Positions 52,010 to 63,609 of a DNA stretch of 64,000 nt are shown here, one piece after another. The stretch's first letter is position 1. Each line of letters opens with the position of its first letter. Under the pieces are notes generated by a model that worked only from the letters and a program-made list of their open reading frames with translations, was not told the DNA's origin and made no database searches. Origin of the DNA: Actinophytocola xinjiangensis (GTDB taxonomy: Bacteria > Actinomycetota > Actinomycetes > Mycobacteriales > Pseudonocardiaceae); NCBI RefSeq assembly GCF_001921215.1, contig NZ_MSIF01000014.1, forward strand, positions 124,001-188,000, given 5' to 3'. The position numbers were made by a program, and so were the translations under genes.

Positions 52010-53171
52010 CCGCGCCGATGACCGCGCCGACGGCGATCAGCTTCCACTCGTCCTGGCGGAACGCCGGCCGCAGCAGCCCCTCGTACTCGACGCGGTCGAG
52101 CCGGCGCATCCGGGTGGCGATGGTGTCGCGGATGTCCAGCGCGTCGGTGGTGTAGTCCCGCGCGTGCAGCAGCGCCTCGGGCAGGAACGCGATCACCCGG
52201 TCGGCGGCGTCCTGGGTGATGGCGGCGAACGTCTCCGGGCCGGCGGTGACCGACACCAGTGACCGCACGGTGCCGGCCTGTTCGTCGATGGTCTCGGCCA
52301 CCACCCGGCGGACCAGCGCGCGCAGCCGGTCGGAGCGGGGGCCGGTGAGCAGCGCGTCGACCAGGTTGGGCACGGTCATCACCTCGTCGGCGACGATCCG
52401 CGCGTACCGCTTGGCCACCTCGTCGCGGCGCCGCTGGAACACGCCCTGCACGGTGAACGGCCCGAACCGTCTGCGCTGGCGGGGGAAGAACACCAGCTTG
52501 ATCGCCAGCCAGTCGGTGAACCAGCCGATCAGCGCGCCGAACACCGGCAGCACCAGCGGTGACCGGGTCAGCGCCCACACCGCGGTCTGCACCAGCCCCA
52601 GGACCAGTCCGAAGTAGATCCCGCAGCGGGCGAGGAAGGCCATCTCCGGGCGGGAGATGTCGCGGATGAGCCGGATCAGCAGCCGTTTGTCGCGGGTGAG
52701 GGCGCCGACGGCGACCTGTTCGAGGTCGAGGACCTCGTCGATGTGCTCCTGGATCTCGGTCATGATCCGCGCCAGCAGCACCGGCGAGCTGACCTGCACC
52801 TGCTTGACCAGCAGGTCGCGTGCCAGCGGCGGCAGCAGGTCCCACACCCGGGGCTGGTGGCGGGCCATGATCTGCCGGGTGGCCCGGTCGACCTCGGTCA
52901 GCAGCGGCCCCTGGATCCGCCGGGCGAGCCGGTCGGGGTCGATACGGCGGAAGATCTCGGCGGTGTCCACCAGCCGGCCGGTGAGCAGTTCGGTCGAGGT
53001 GCGGATCATGCGTTCGGAGTGCCGGGGCACCACGCCCTGCCAGCCCAGCCACGGGTCGACCAGCCCGACGAACCGCAGCGGCCGGAACATCATCTCGATG
53101 GCCGCGCGTTTGGTCAGGTACCCGATGGCGGCGGCGATCACCGGCATGGAGACGTAGACGAGCCAGTCCAC
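51972..53171 (-). CDS. DUF445 family membrane protein
   Basis: A 399-residue protein with TM helices at both ends (WLVYVSMPVIAAAIGYLTKRAAIEMMF at the start; KLIAVGAVIGAVIGELQVLLLL at the end) and one or two in the middle (CGIYFGLVLGLVQTAVWAL; LPVFGALIGWFTDWLAIKLVFFP). GYLTKRAAIEMMFRP and GWFTDWLAIKLVFFPRQRR are the repeated DUF445 core, often described as YheB/YjiN-type. Function is unknown. It is divergent from the LAL regulator and convergent with the zinc permease, overlapping it by 38 bp. Confidence 0.88.
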   Translation of the reverse strand: MDWLVYVSMPVIAAAIGYLTKRAAIEMMFRPLRFVGLVDPWLGWQGVVPRHSERMIRTSTELLTGRLVDTAEIFRRIDPDRLARRIQGPLLTEVDRATRQIMARHQPRVWDLLPPLARDLLVKQVQVSSPVLLARIMTEIQEHIDEVLDLEQVAVGALTRDKRLLIRLIRDISRPEMAFLARCGIYFGLVLGLVQTAVWALTRSPLVLPVFGALIGWFTDWLAIKLVFFPRQRRRFGPFTVQGVFQRRRDEVAKRYARIVADEVMTVPNLVDALLTGPRSDRLRALVRRVVAETIDEQAGTVRSLVSVTAGPETFAAITQDAADRVIAFLPEALLHARDYTTDALDIRDTIATRMRRLDRVEYEGLLRPAFRQDEWKLIAVGAVIGAVIGELQVLLLLR

Positions 53172-53240
53172 CGCGCCGATGTTAGGCCCTGACCGGCAAC
53201 GTCGTGACTTTTGTCAGTGGTGAACGTTTAATGATTTACC

Positions 53241-56234
<2,994 letters not shown>

Positions 56235-56335
56235 CCGGTCCGAATCATTCGGGTGTTTGCCCGATCGCAAACGGTGGCGTCTCGGGGACGCTGGCGCACG
56301 CCCCTGCCCCCGACAAGCGCGAACGGAGTGTCTCG

Positions 56336-56470
56336 ATGAACGGTGACCGGCCAGCCGACCGGCACGCACCGGCGGAGGCTGCCGAATCACCGGCAGATGG
56401 CTCAAACCCCCAGACCGAACCCGAGGACCTCGCCGAGAGCGAGGACCTCGACGGGTTCGAACCGCTGTGA
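56336..56470 (+). CDS. Acidic 44-residue peptide encoded before the subtilase gene
   Basis: ATG 56336, preceded by CGGAGTG, runs to TGA 56468-56470 and encodes 44 residues starting MNGDRPADRHAPAEAAESPAD and ending EDLAESEDLDGFEPL. It has no Cys, no TM segment and no signal peptide; the second half is strongly acidic. It lies 101 bp after the LAL gene and 20 bp before the subtilase ATG, in the same direction, so co-expression is likely. I know no family for it. A peptide precursor, a protease inhibitor or partner, or a translated leader are all possible. Confidence 0.5.
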   Translation: MNGDRPADRHAPAEAAESPADGSNPQTEPEDLAESEDLDGFEPL

Positions 56471-56490
56471 GCCCAGTACGGGAGATGAGA

Positions 56491-59400
56491 ATGAGCAAGC
56501 GAACGACACGGGCCAGACAGGGCCTGTGCACGCTGGTCACGGTGTCCGCGCTGGCGGTGGCCGGCCCGGGCGTCGGCTCGGCCGCCCCACCCGCCACCGC
56601 CGACGACCCGGCGATCGTGATGGCCGGAAGCGACAAGGTCGAGCCGGCGCTGGTGGACCAGTTCCAGACCGAGGGCGCCGACCAGGACTTCTGGGTGTCC
56701 TTCGACGCCCGCCCCGACCTCGCCGGCGCAGAGGGGATCACCGACTGGGCGCGGCGCGGCGCGTTCGTCGTCGACCGGCTGCGCGGCGCGGCGACCGAGG
56801 CGCAGGCCGACGCGGTCGAGGTGCTGAAGGCCTCCGGCGTCGAGTACACCTCCTACTGGATCACCAACGCGATCCGCGTCGAGGGCGGCGACCGGCTGCT
56901 GGCCGAACGCCTGGCCGCCGACTCCGGCGTGGACCGGGTGTTCGCGCCGGTCGCCTACGAGCGGCCGGAGCCGGTCACGCGGGAGCTGACCGGGTCGCGC
57001 CTGGCGCCCGGCGCGGCGGCGGTCGTCGAGTGGGGCGTGGCCAACATCCACGCCGACCAGGTGTGGGAGCGCTTCGGCGTGCGCGGCGACGGGATCGTCG
57101 TCGGCTCGATCGACAGCGGCGCCCAACTGGACCACCCGTCGCTGGTCGGCGCCTACCGGGGCTACGACGCCGAGGCCGGCACGTTCGACAACGACTACAA
57201 CTGGCTCGACGTCTCCGGCACCTCGACCTACCCCAAGGACGACAACGGCCACGGCACCCACACGATGGGCACGATGGTCGGCGACGACGGCGCCGCCAAC
57301 CGCATCGGCGTCGCGCCCGGCGCGAAGTGGATCACCGCCAACGGGTGCTGCCCGTCGGACCAGGCGCTGGTCGACTCCGCCCAGTGGATGCTCGCCCCCA
57401 CCAAGGTGGACGGCTCGGCGCCCGACCCGGCGCGGCGCCCGCACGTGGTCAACAACTCGTGGGGCACCGTCGACCCGAGCAACGACCCGTTCATGGAGGA
57501 CATCCTCACCGCGTGGTCCGACGCCGGGATCTTCGGCGTGTGGGCCAACGGCAACTCCGGCGACAAGGGCTGCACCTCCTCCGGCGCGCCCGGCAGCCGC
57601 GTCCTGAACTACTCCACCGGCGCGTACGACTCGTCGAACGCGATCGCCCCGTTCTCCGCGCGCGGCCCCGGCCAGGACGGCGAGGTCAAGCCGAACATCT
57701 CCGCGCCGGGCGTGAACGTGCGCTCGTCGCTGCCCGGCAGCCAGTACGGCGTGCTGTCCGGGACGTCGATGGCCGCCCCGCACCTGTCCGGCGCGGTCGC
57801 GTTGGCCTGGTCGGCGGACCCGACCCTGGTCGGCGACCTCGCCCGCACTCGTGACCTGCTCGACGCCACCGCCGTCGACACCGACGACACCCGCTGCGGC
57901 GGCACCGCCGAGGACAACAACGTCTACGGCGAGGGCCGGCTCGACGCGCTGGCGCTGGTCGAGGCCACCGACCCGGTCGAGGGCGGCACGATCACCGGCA
58001 CGGTCACCGACGCCGTCGGCGGCGCCGGGGTGCGCGGCGCGGTGCTCTCGCTCACGGCGGGCACGCTGCTGCGCTCGGTGCGGACCGGCGACGACGGCGC
58101 CTACACCGCGACCGTCGCGCCCGGCGAGTACCAGGCCACGGTCAGCGGGTTCGGGTTCGAGACCACGACCGTGCCGATCACCGTGACGGCCGGGCGGACC
58201 ACCACCACCGACATCGCGTTGCCGGCGGCGAAGGGCTTCACCGTCACCGGCCAGGTCCTCGACCAGACCACCGGCAAGGCCATGACCGGCGCGTCGGTGC
58301 GCATTGCCGGCACCCGCTTCACCGCCACCGTCGGCGCCGACGGCACCTTCGCCGTGGCGAACGTGCCCGGCCCCAGGACCTACGTGGTCACCGTCGACGG
58401 CGGCCGGTGCGCCACCGCGCCGGTGCACCGCTCGGTCGACGTGGCCGGCGACGTGGCGCTGCCGGTCGTGCGGGTGCCCCGCAAGATCGACTCCGCGATC
58501 TCCGAGGGCTGGTGGGACTCCCCGTACGGCTACAGCTGCGGCCTCGAACCGACCCACTGGATCACGGGCGACACCGAGCTCGACGTCCCGTTCGGCTGGG
58601 GCTCGGTCCCGGTCGAGCTGCCCTTCGCGTTCCCGTACTTCGGCAAGCGGTACGACACGCTGCACGTCGGCCGGCACGGCCTGGCGAGCTTCTGGACGCG
58701 TGGCCCGGACAAGACGGTGTTCTGGGGTCTCAAGCCGTTCTTCGCCCTGCTGGACTTCGACGAGAACTCCCACGTCATGACCGGGACGACCGGCACGGCG
58801 CCCAACCGGGCGTTCACCGTGGAGTGGCGCGACGTCTTCCTCGCGTCGTCGAACCTGCGGTTCAGCTTCGCGGTGACCCTGCACGAGAACGGCGACATCG
58901 TCTACGCCTACGCCGACATCGACGAGGACAACCTGTACGAGCGGGGCGCCGGGGCCGACATCCGGATCACCGGCGAAAGCCCCGACGGCCGCGCGACGGC
59001 CTCCACCGGCCTGCTCTACTCCAACCTCGAACCCTCCCTCAACGACGACCACCAGATCCGGTTCAGCCGCCCGGCCGCCGGTTCGGCCAGCGGTGTCGTG
59101 ACCGACAGGACGACCAGGGCACCGGTCCCCGGCGCCACCGTCGACCTGTACGGCCCCACCGGGAAACTGGTGCGCCGCGTCCGCACCGGCGACGACGGGC
59201 GGTACTGGTTCGAGTTGTTGGCGGGCCAGCAGTACCGGGTGGCCGCCCGCAAACCCCCCGGCTACTCGACCGAGTCCAGCGTGCCGGCGAAGGTGACCAC
59301 CGACCGCCAGGCGCTGACGGTCAACCACGTGCTTTCCGGCGGCCGGCTCGACGTCCGCGCCCAGCGGACCGAGATCACGCCCGGCCGGCCGGCCACGGTC

Positions 59401-60417
59401 CGCCTGACCAACTCCGGCGCCACCCAGCTCGACTGGTACGCCACCGCCACCCCGAGCCGCGCCGACGCGCCGGCGCCGTGGACGAAGCTGGCGAACGTCC
59501 GGATGGGCAGCATGTGGACCACCGGCGTCGAGGAGGTCAACGGCAACTACTGGGTCGGCGGCGTCACCCCGGCCGGCGGGGAGCTGTTCGAGGTCACCGA
59601 GGCCGGCGTGCGGACCGGCGAGGCGATCAACCTGCGGGCGGTGATGGACAAGCTCGGTCTCAGCGAGCAGAGCACGTCCTCGGACCTGGCGTGGGTTCCC
59701 TCCCGCGGGATGCTGTGCCTGACCTTCGACGGCCTGGAGACCTACGAGCAGATCGTCTGTCTGCGCCCCGGCACCACCGACGTGGTGACCCTGCCGCTCG
59801 GCTTCGGCCCGCGGGTCGGCCCGGCGGGTCTGGCCTACGACGAGCAGCGCGACCTGTTCTACGTCATCGCCGCGCACCGCGACGGCGGCTACCAGAGCCG
59901 GATCAGGACCATCGCCGGGCTGGACCACCAGAACCCGGGGGAGGCGCTGAACACCTGCGTCGTGACCAGGCAGGTCCAGGGCCTCGGCTGGAACCCGACG
60001 TCCAGGACGCTGTGGGCCAACAGTGTTCAGCAGACCGGCAGCGACACCGCCGACCGCACGGTCCTGCGCCAACTGGACCCGACGACCTGCACGGAGATCT
60101 CGGACGTGGCGCTGGACCCGGCGTACGGCCTGGCCTACACCGGCCTTGACCTCGACGCCGAGGGCAACGTGCTGCACACCCTGGGCTTCGGGGCGTCGTT
60201 CAACAAGATCGCCACCGGCGACCCGATCGCCCCGTCGACCGACTGGGCCCAACTGTCTACTGAGGAGGGAACGCTGCCCGCCCGCCGCACCGAGACCCTG
60301 ACCGTCGACCTCGACTGGTCCACCCTGCCCGCCGAGATCGACCAGTTCGACCTCGTCCTGCGCGGCAACGGCGGCGCCAGCCCGAAGGTCACCATCCCGA
60401 TCACCGTCACCAGATAG
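56491..60417 (+). CDS. Large secreted S8 (subtilisin-like) serine protease with carboxypeptidase-regulatory-like domains
   Basis: A 1308-residue exported protease. The signal peptide (LCTLVTVSALAVAGPGVGSA) is followed by an I9-like propeptide. The catalytic domain has Asp208 (VGSIDSGAQLDH), His254 (NGHGTHTMGTMVG), oxyanion Asn322 (VNNSWG) and Ser426 (LSGTSMAAPHLSG). Two carboxypeptidase-regulatory-like modules come next (ITGTVTDAVGGAGVRGAVLS; FTVTGQVLDQTTGKAMTGAS), then a domain with VELPFAFPYFGKRYDTLHVG. A third such module (SGVVTDRTTRAPVPGATVDL) and a beta-propeller-like C-terminal third follow. ATG 56491 has GGGAG 6 nt upstream. The upstream LAL gene may activate it. A strong terminator follows. 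Confidence 0.92.
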   Translation: MSKRTTRARQGLCTLVTVSALAVAGPGVGSAAPPATADDPAIVMAGSDKVEPALVDQFQTEGADQDFWVSFDARPDLAGAEGITDWARRGAFVVDRLRGAATEAQADAVEVLKASGVEYTSYWITNAIRVEGGDRLLAERLAADSGVDRVFAPVAYERPEPVTRELTGSRLAPGAAAVVEWGVANIHADQVWERFGVRGDGIVVGSIDSGAQLDHPSLVGAYRGYDAEAGTFDNDYNWLDVSGTSTYPKDDNGHGTHTMGTMVGDDGAANRIGVAPGAKWITANGCCPSDQALVDSAQWMLAPTKVDGSAPDPARRPHVVNNSWGTVDPSNDPFMEDILTAWSDAGIFGVWANGNSGDKGCTSSGAPGSRVLNYSTGAYDSSNAIAPFSARGPGQDGEVKPNISAPGVNVRSSLPGSQYGVLSGTSMAAPHLSGAVALAWSADPTLVGDLARTRDLLDATAVDTDDTRCGGTAEDNNVYGEGRLDALALVEATDPVEGGTITGTVTDAVGGAGVRGAVLSLTAGTLLRSVRTGDDGAYTATVAPGEYQATVSGFGFETTTVPITVTAGRTTTTDIALPAAKGFTVTGQVLDQTTGKAMTGASVRIAGTRFTATVGADGTFAVANVPGPRTYVVTVDGGRCATAPVHRSVDVAGDVALPVVRVPRKIDSAISEGWWDSPYGYSCGLEPTHWITGDTELDVPFGWGSVPVELPFAFPYFGKRYDTLHVGRHGLASFWTRGPDKTVFWGLKPFFALLDFDENSHVMTGTTGTAPNRAFTVEWRDVFLASSNLRFSFAVTLHENGDIVYAYADIDEDNLYERGAGADIRITGESPDGRATASTGLLYSNLEPSLNDDHQIRFSRPAAGSASGVVTDRTTRAPVPGATVDLYGPTGKLVRRVRTGDDGRYWFELLAGQQYRVAARKPPGYSTESSVPAKVTTDRQALTVNHVLSGGRLDVRAQRTEITPGRPATVRLTNSGATQLDWYATATPSRADAPAPWTKLANVRMGSMWTTGVEEVNGNYWVGGVTPAGGELFEVTEAGVRTGEAINLRAVMDKLGLSEQSTSSDLAWVPSRGMLCLTFDGLETYEQIVCLRPGTTDVVTLPLGFGPRVGPAGLAYDEQRDLFYVIAAHRDGGYQSRIRTIAGLDHQNPGEALNTCVVTRQVQGLGWNPTSRTLWANSVQQTGSDTADRTVLRQLDPTTCTEISDVALDPAYGLAYTGLDLDAEGNVLHTLGFGASFNKIATGDPIAPSTDWAQLSTEEGTLPARRTETLTVDLDWSTLPAEIDQFDLVLRGNGGASPKVTIPITVTR

Positions 60418-60424
60418 GCAGTCG

Positions 60425-60453
60425 GCCCCGGACCGCACGACGCGGTCCGGGGC
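60425..60453. terminator. Bidirectional terminator after the subtilase gene
   Basis: GCCCCGGACCGC (60425-60436) pairs perfectly with GCGGTCCGGGGC (60442-60453) around ACGAC. It lies between the convergent subtilase and helicase genes. Confidence 0.8.
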
Positions 60454-60473
60454 ACCGCTGTCGGTGGCGCCGG

Positions 60474-62699
60474 TCAGACCTGGCTGCCGCGGTCCCGTAC
60501 CAGCTGACCGTTGGTCACTGCCCGGACGAGCACGTCGGCCATACCGCCGTCGTCGTCGTTGACGAAGACCCGCACCTGCTGCTGTGCCCGGCTCAATGCG
60601 AGATAAAGCAGGGACAACAGCCGAGTCCGTTCGTTGGTGGGGGTGCGGTTCACCTCCATGTCCGGGACCCCGGCGACGAGCACAGTGCCGAACTGGAGCC
60701 CGGCCAGGTACTCGGCCGGCCCGACGACCAGCCCCCGGCGGCGGTAACCGAGGCCCTCCACATCCGACCGGCCCGAGATCGTCGACACGTGGAACCGGCC
60801 GGAGTGGCCGATACGCGAGGCCAGGTCGCTGAAACGCCACCAGTGCCGGCTGTCCACGATCGCCAGCGCGAGCCGTCCCGTCGGATACAGCTCGTGCACC
60901 GCCCGCACGATGTCGTCCTCCTCGCCCATCCGGGACGCGGCGGTGATCAGCCGTGGCGGCGGACCGGGGTCCTGCGTCGACTCGACCGTGCCGAAGTTGA
61001 TGTCCCACTCCTGCCCGAGGTCCAGCGTCGGGAATTCGTGGTGGATGTGCTTGATCAGGCCGAGGATCTGCGGGGTGAAGCGGTGGACCGCGGTCAGCTC
61101 GAAATTGGTGACGTCGCCCAGACCGTCCTCGGACAGCGCCGACGAGGAGCGCGTCGCGTCCGCGGCGAAACCGATGAACGCCGCCGAGGGGGACTGGCGC
61201 GGATCCAGCGCCATGAACACCCGTGGGTACACGCTGACGTCCCGGGACAGGTAGTGCAGCACCTGTCGTTCGAGCGGGCTGAACAGGTGGAACTCATCGA
61301 CGAAGATCAGGTCGTAGCCCTGGGTTCTGCGAGCGCGGTTCCAGGCGTGCGTCTCGAGATGGCTCAGCAGGTCGGCCAGCACCTGGTCCGAGGTCAGCAA
61401 CGATCGAGCGTCGAGGCTGTCCATGAACTTCGTGTAGAGGTGAAAGGTGACCTGCAGGTCGTTGCGGCACTGCAGCGGCAGCATCCAGGACGCCCTGGGC
61501 AGGTTCAGGTAGCGCGCTTCCGCCCCGGCTCCGGGAAAGATCGCCGCTGCTCCGATGACCGAGCCGAACTCGACCAGCAGGTCCCAGGCCAAGGCCACCC
61601 GGTCGTCGGCGGTTGTCGAGGTGAACCGGGCCCGGAGGCTCTCGGAGACGCCCGACTCGAACGTGATCCAGTCGCCGGCGATGAAATCGTCCAGAACGTC
61701 GCGGATCTCGTCCAGCTGGGCCTGTTTTCCGCTGAAGCTGTCGTTTCCGATCAGGCTGAACCCGGAACTGTCGTTGACGTACTGCGGTGAGATCGTCGTC
61801 GCGATCTCCAGCAGCGGGAAGATGTCGACCTCGCTGAGGTTCCCGATTCCCATCGAGTCGAGCGAGTCCGATATCTCGGTCGCCAGCGACCAGCTGTGGG
61901 TCACAACCAGGACACGGAGGTCGAGGTCGTCCTCCCTGGCCTTGAGCACCTCCCGGATGGCCTTGAGAGTCAGTGCCAGGGTCTTGCCAGAGCCGGCCGG
62001 GCCCCGCAGGCGGATCGACTTGGCGGTGCTCGCCTCGATGAACGACCGCTGGTCGTCGGTGACGGTTTCCAGCCACTGCTGGTAGGTCCAGCCCTTGGTC
62101 GTCGACTGTTCGAGGGGTTCGAGTGATATCTCCACGTCGGAGGGCTGGTTGCGCTGGGCCCGTTCGATCCGCTCGGCGCCCTTGTCGATCGCGGTCTTCC
62201 AGTCGGCTTCCCAGTTCGGCGGCATGGGTGGCTTCGCCACCTCGAACTCCTCCAGGCTGGGCTGGTAGTCCGAGTCCGTCGTGGTCCAGAAGACGACGTC
62301 CGAGCGTTCGCCCGGCAGAACCTCGACGATCCAGCGAATCGCCTGAACGGTTCTTCTGGACGTGGCGAAGAACGCGACGAGATTGTTGTGCTTGTACTGG
62401 TGCCAGCCCCTTGGCAGGACGATCGGGCCGTGTGCCCTGGCACGCTCCGCGAACGAGGCCATGCGGCTGATGACGTCCCGTCGGAGGTCGGCGAGGTTGT
62501 CGGGAACGTGGCGTTCACTGGTGTTCGTGTCCCGCATGAGAACGATCCGCTGCTCGTCGAGCTTGTCGTCGGCGTTCACCAGCACGTCGCTGTGCGTGCC
62601 GGCGTGTTCGAACAGCAGCGGTGAGGCGGACACGGCGTCCGGTGACAACCCGGTGGCCAGTTCCTTGAGCGACCGGACCGTGGTGATGAGCGGCCTCAT
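60474..62699 (-). CDS. UvrD/Rep-like SF1 helicase of a putative three-gene cluster
   Basis: A 741-residue ATPase. The first ~200 residues (RPLITTVRSLKELATGLSPD, GPIVLPRGWHQYKHNNLVAFFAT) match no domain I know. The SF1 core has Walker A RLRGPAGSGKTLALTLKAI (Lys ~239), motif II as LIFVDEFHLFS (Asp ~468), motif III-like VFMALDPRQSPSAA, motif IV HRFTPQILGLI and motif VI LLYLALSRAQQQVRVFVN. It lacks visible RecB-type nuclease motifs. ATG 62697-62699 overlaps the stop of the upstream gene (ATGA), so they are translationally coupled. GC content and third-position bias are lower than in housekeeping genes nearby, hinting at transfer. DNA unwinding in defence or repair is inferred. Confidence 0.85.
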   Translation of the reverse strand: MRPLITTVRSLKELATGLSPDAVSASPLLFEHAGTHSDVLVNADDKLDEQRIVLMRDTNTSERHVPDNLADLRRDVISRMASFAERARAHGPIVLPRGWHQYKHNNLVAFFATSRRTVQAIRWIVEVLPGERSDVVFWTTTDSDYQPSLEEFEVAKPPMPPNWEADWKTAIDKGAERIERAQRNQPSDVEISLEPLEQSTTKGWTYQQWLETVTDDQRSFIEASTAKSIRLRGPAGSGKTLALTLKAIREVLKAREDDLDLRVLVVTHSWSLATEISDSLDSMGIGNLSEVDIFPLLEIATTISPQYVNDSSGFSLIGNDSFSGKQAQLDEIRDVLDDFIAGDWITFESGVSESLRARFTSTTADDRVALAWDLLVEFGSVIGAAAIFPGAGAEARYLNLPRASWMLPLQCRNDLQVTFHLYTKFMDSLDARSLLTSDQVLADLLSHLETHAWNRARRTQGYDLIFVDEFHLFSPLERQVLHYLSRDVSVYPRVFMALDPRQSPSAAFIGFAADATRSSSALSEDGLGDVTNFELTAVHRFTPQILGLIKHIHHEFPTLDLGQEWDINFGTVESTQDPGPPPRLITAASRMGEEDDIVRAVHELYPTGRLALAIVDSRHWWRFSDLASRIGHSGRFHVSTISGRSDVEGLGYRRRGLVVGPAEYLAGLQFGTVLVAGVPDMEVNRTPTNERTRLLSLLYLALSRAQQQVRVFVNDDDGGMADVLVRAVTNGQLVRDRGSQV

Positions 62700-63526
62700 C
62701 TGAAGGTCTCTTCCAGGAGTTCGGCGTGGAGATCGCGCATCTCCTCGTACTCCTTCGGGAGTCCGATGGACAGGAAGACAAGGGCGAACCGCTGGACGAT
62801 CGAATGGATGTACCGGTCCTGCAAACGTGAGATCCGTCGGTAGCTCACGGCTCGTCTGGCCGGTCCGATCGCGATCTCGGGTTGCCACACCTGCTCGAGA
62901 TGTCGCAGGTACACGAAGTAGCCGATGTCGTGGTTGCGGGCGATCGCGGACAGGAACAGGGTGTCGCCGGGCGGTTGGGAGTACGGGCCGCGCAGTTGCG
63001 AGACTGTCTGCCGGATCACGGCGTCGCGTGTCCGCGCGTCGGACATTACGAGCTGTGCCGTGACGATCTGATCGACGGCCTCGCCCAGGGACGTCGTCGG
63101 CTGGCTCAACAGTCGGATGGCACGTAAGGAGGCCCCAACCGTCTCGGCGGCGGGGCCGTCGAGCCCGATCGAGGTGATGATCTTCGCTGGCTCGACCTCG
63201 CAGGGCCAGGCCCGCAGCCGCTCGTCGGAGATGTTCGCGCCGACGCCGGTGAGTTCCGCCCGAAGAGTCCTGAGGATCTTCGCCAGGCTCTTCTCGCGCA
63301 GTCGGGGGACCTGCATCTCCAGCAGGTACTCGGTGGCCGCCAACACGGGAACGCAGGTGACGCGGCCCTGGTGTTTGTCGTAGGCGAAGTCACAGTCGGC
63401 CGTCAGCACGAGAAGGTGCCGCTGCCACTTCGATCGCGACGGATCTACCGCCTCGAGGACATCGCCTTGGCGGAGTGGATCGGTGATGCTGAGCTCCCGA
63501 TACTCCGCGAACGTCCCTGTCAACAC
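62696..63526 (-). CDS. Unrecognised protein coupled to the helicase
   Basis: A 276-residue soluble protein that I cannot assign. The N-terminal part has LRQGDVLEAVDPSRSKWQRH followed by LLVLTADCDFAYDKHQGRVT and VPVLAATEYLLEM, a QGDVL...LTxDCDxxxxK pattern I associate loosely with accessory proteins near helicases and nucleases. The rest is helical, with RYIHSIVQRFALVFLSIGLP near the end. There is no TM segment or signal. GGAGGA precedes the start region; GTG 63526 is directly behind it and TTG 63523 is 3 nt further, so the exact start is uncertain. Its stop overlaps the helicase start. The CHAT gene ends 83 bp upstream on the same strand. Confidence 0.75.
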   Translation of the reverse strand: MLTGTFAEYRELSITDPLRQGDVLEAVDPSRSKWQRHLLVLTADCDFAYDKHQGRVTCVPVLAATEYLLEMQVPRLREKSLAKILRTLRAELTGVGANISDERLRAWPCEVEPAKIITSIGLDGPAAETVGASLRAIRLLSQPTTSLGEAVDQIVTAQLVMSDARTRDAVIRQTVSQLRGPYSQPPGDTLFLSAIARNHDIGYFVYLRHLEQVWQPEIAIGPARRAVSYRRISRLQDRYIHSIVQRFALVFLSIGLPKEYEEMRDLHAELLEETFR

Positions 63527-63609
63527 TCCTCCAGAACTCTGCGCGCGGTACCCGACAACTGACGAGTCGTTTCCTGCTCCGGATTCGCGACATCACGCCG
63601 AGAATTTCT

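Noticed and set aside
56245-61008. Very long minus-strand open frame (over 1500 codons) opposite the subtilase gene
   Set aside because: It is Arg/Gly/Val-rich low complexity, shows no domain, and mirrors a well-supported gene. It is a product of extreme GC content.
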